From: Candidatus Methanovirga meridionalis
GTDB lineage: Archaea > Methanobacteriota > Methanobacteria > Methanobacteriales > Methanobacteriaceae
Reading direction: 5' to 3'
DNA: 6,618 nt
Assembly (NCBI GenBank): GCA_031289325.1
Contig: JAITPS010000007.1
Span: 1 to 6,618 of the forward strand
Shown here: one piece after another, positions 5,710 to 6,618 of the stretch
How positions within the stretch are numbered: the first letter of the stretch is position 1
Layout: each line of letters opens with the position of its first letter
Position numbers and translations under genes: made by a program
The notes under the pieces: generated by a model
Database searches by the model: none
Told to the model about the DNA's origin: nothing
Seen by the model: only the letters and a program-made list of their open reading frames with translations

Positions 5710-5898
5710 TTAATGCCCTTTACCTTTATTAGTCTTAGTAACTATAACTTTTACTCCAGTTGATCTTGCATTTTCAATTGTATTATCAGAACTTCCATCA
5801 TCAACAACTATAACATCCCCATATTTTAATGCTGTAGTTACAACATCTTTAACATGTTTTTCTTCATTGAACGCAGGAATAATAATCATCACATTCAT
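5710..5898 (-). CDS. N-terminal fragment of the glycosyltransferase
   Basis: A 62-residue fragment holding the nucleotide-sugar binding half of the GT-A fold: IIIPAFNEE (5-13), VIVVDDGSSDNT (29-40) and TNKGKG near the end. It ends at an in-frame TAA exactly where the conserved A-L-K-x-G helix should begin. Listed separately because gene callers will report it as its own short CDS. Alone it lacks the metal-binding DXD site and should be inactive. Confidence 0.6.
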   Translation of the reverse strand: MNVMIIIPAFNEEKHVKDVVTTALKYGDVIVVDDGSSDNTIENARSTGVKVIVTKTNKGKGH

Positions 5899-6061
5899 AT
5901 TTTACTCCAATATTAATATAGAATTCTATATTTAATTTTCATTTTATTAAATTGCTTTTTATTAAATAGAAATAGTTCATCATACTATTAATAATAGAGT
6001 TTTAAATATTTTATTACTATTTTTTACATAACTAATGATATAATACATTGTAAACTATATA
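5899..6061. other. Spacer between the membrane protein and the glycosyltransferase
   Basis: There is no gene here. A short direct repeat of ttttattaaat (5942-5952, and again about 14 nt later) and the 18-bp palindrome are the only structure. No T-tract terminator for the membrane protein is obvious on the minus strand, which leaves read-through into the glycosyltransferase possible. Confidence 0.5.
5915..5932. promoter_or_regulatory. 18-bp perfect palindrome upstream of the glycosyltransferase
   Basis: The sequence aatatagaattctatatt, centred on gaattc, is its own reverse complement. It ends 17 nt before the start codon and 7 nt before GGAG on the minus strand, so it could be an operator or, in RNA, a hairpin in the leader. 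The minus-strand ttaaatata overlapping its upstream edge is a possible TATA box. Chance is not excluded in such A+T-rich DNA. Confidence 0.4.
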
Positions 6062-6418
6062 TTAAAATCCGTATATTAAAATGAACAATAGTGATTCTAT
6101 AACAAAATGTAATGCTCTGTGTACGATAGGATTTTTATCTTTCAAAAATAATGTATGACCTATATCAATAGATAAATGTATTAATCCACCCAATATTCCT
6201 ATTTCTAATGATAAGAAGATAATTGATAATACAACAATATTGAAAATAGCTTCAAGTAGTTCATGTATGACCCATCCATGTACAGGTGAAGGAACTATTT
6301 CATTGACAAATCCAGCAAACACCACATAAAAATCATTGAAAACATTCCATATAAGTTCTCCATGAAGTATGTCACTTAATGTTAATATAATTGCCATATA
6401 AAACCAGAGCAATTCCAT
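6062..6418 (-). CDS. Small histidine-rich integral membrane protein, unknown function
   Basis: I do not recognise a named family. The 118-residue product has about four hydrophobic stretches (roughly 4-18, 29-43, 56-82, 103-117) and must be a membrane protein. Polar residues that could bind metal recur at helix-compatible spacing: H47-x4-H52-E53, H81-x3-D85-x2-H88, and H100-x3-H104-x3-E108, with H19 near the N-terminus. The pattern GGLIHLSIDIGH followed by VHRALH loosely recalls the YdjM-type membrane-bound metal-dependent hydrolases, but that is only a resemblance. The ATG is supported by AAGGTGA on the minus strand (GGTG at 6427-6424, five nucleotides away), a good archaeal ribosome binding site. 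It lies 163 nt upstream of the glycosyltransferase on the same strand and may be co-transcribed with it. A 15-bp minisatellite lies just upstream. Confidence 0.8.
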   Translation of the reverse strand: MELLWFYMAIILTLSDILHGELIWNVFNDFYVVFAGFVNEIVPSPVHGWVIHELLEAIFNIVVLSIIFLSLEIGILGGLIHLSIDIGHTLFLKDKNPIVHRALHFVIESLLFILIYGF

Positions 6419-6448
6419 ATTTTCACCTTATTTTATAATAAATACTTT

Positions 6449-6618
6449 CTTTTTTTAATTAAACTTTTTTTAATTAAACTTTTTTTAATTAAACTTTTTA
6501 TAATTAAACTTTTTTTAATTAAACTTTTTTTAATTAAACTTTTTTTAATTAAACTTTTTTTAATTAAACTTTTTTTAATTAAACTTTTTTTAATTAAACT
6601 TTTTTTAATTAAACTTTT
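6449..6618. repeat. Minisatellite D: at least eleven 15-bp units, running off the window
   Basis: The unit is ctttttttaattaaa, repeated in perfect register from 6449 to the last base, with a single T-to-A variant at 6500. Each unit combines a T7 tract with the palindrome ttaatt/aattaa. The array starts 31 nt upstream of the membrane protein start codon, so on the minus strand it fills the promoter region of that gene. The true length is unknown because the window ends inside it. Confidence 0.97.

Larger units (their letters stand above)
5212..5898 (-). pseudogene. Glycosyltransferase family 2 (DPM/DPG-synthase-like), disrupted by two frameshifts
   Basis: The intact form would be about 229 residues, the usual size for polyprenyl-phosphate sugar synthases, which move a sugar from a nucleotide donor to a lipid carrier at the inner membrane face. 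Reading from 5898, the frame is open to GKGH and then stops at 5712-5710. The conserved continuation ALKMGIKEALKSSPDG is found in another frame from 5716 to about 5670. The original frame then resumes with IFIFLDGDGQHDP. Two compensating shifts within about 50 nt are therefore needed. The first fits loss of one gcat from a gcatgcat stretch or loss of one base; the second fits one extra A or two missing Ts in an A/T run. The ATG has GGAG (5908-5905) six nucleotides upstream. Either the gene is recently broken or the assembly has local base errors; everything else in it looks conserved and functional. Its substrate cannot be told from sequence. Confidence 0.85.

Noticed and set aside
5709..5722. 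Programmed -1 frameshift at AAAGGGC in the glycosyltransferase
   Set aside because: The heptamer has the X-XXY-YYZ letters, but the zero frame reads AAA-GGG-C, not A-AAG-GGC, so both tRNAs could not re-pair. A second shift in the other direction would also be required, and no such signal is known for this family.
1..6618. Mobile element, tRNA or rRNA
   Set aside because: No transposase, integrase, terminal inverted repeats with target duplication, tRNA cloverleaf or rRNA segment could be found on either strand.

Overview
The window looks like part of a very A+T-rich methanogen genome in the order Methanobacteriales, most likely Methanobrevibacter or a close relative. This rests on an archaeal-type ribosomal protein S17e, a hydrogenase maturation gene, a separate beta subunit of class I fumarate hydratase, GGAG/GGTG ribosome binding sites, codon use strongly biased to A/T, and long spacers that are almost pure A+T. 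The genus is an inference and I cannot confirm it without a search. About 62% of the window is coding. The rest is unusually repeat-rich.

Layout: 1-471 is a non-coding leader with short tandem repeats and the first copy of a 70-nt dispersed element. 472-2769 (+) is hypF, which makes the cyanide ligand of [NiFe] hydrogenases. 2770-3906 is a 1.1-kb gap with three different minisatellites in a row (25-bp, about 20-bp and 30-bp units), ending in the second copy of the 70-nt element just before rps17e (3907-4104, +). A T-tract terminator, two small hairpins and a 36-nt imperfect direct repeat fill the gap before the fumarate hydratase beta subunit (4407-4961, +). On the minus strand, converging on it, lie a glycosyltransferase family 2 gene (5212-5898) broken by two mutually compensating frameshifts, and a small histidine-rich membrane protein (6062-6418). 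The latter is preceded by a 15-bp T-tract minisatellite that runs off the window end.

The genes do not form one pathway. Each + strand gene has its own spacer, its own ribosome binding site and a plausible promoter, so they are probably separate transcription units for hydrogenase maturation, translation and the incomplete reductive TCA branch. The two minus-strand genes could be co-transcribed across their 163-nt gap.

The most notable content is non-coding. The 70-nt element occurs upstream of both hypF and rps17e in the same orientation, 87% identical without gaps, and in both places follows tandem copies of a related tatttgaaatta motif. I see no CRISPR array, transposase, tRNA or rRNA, and no convincing new defence or mobile system.
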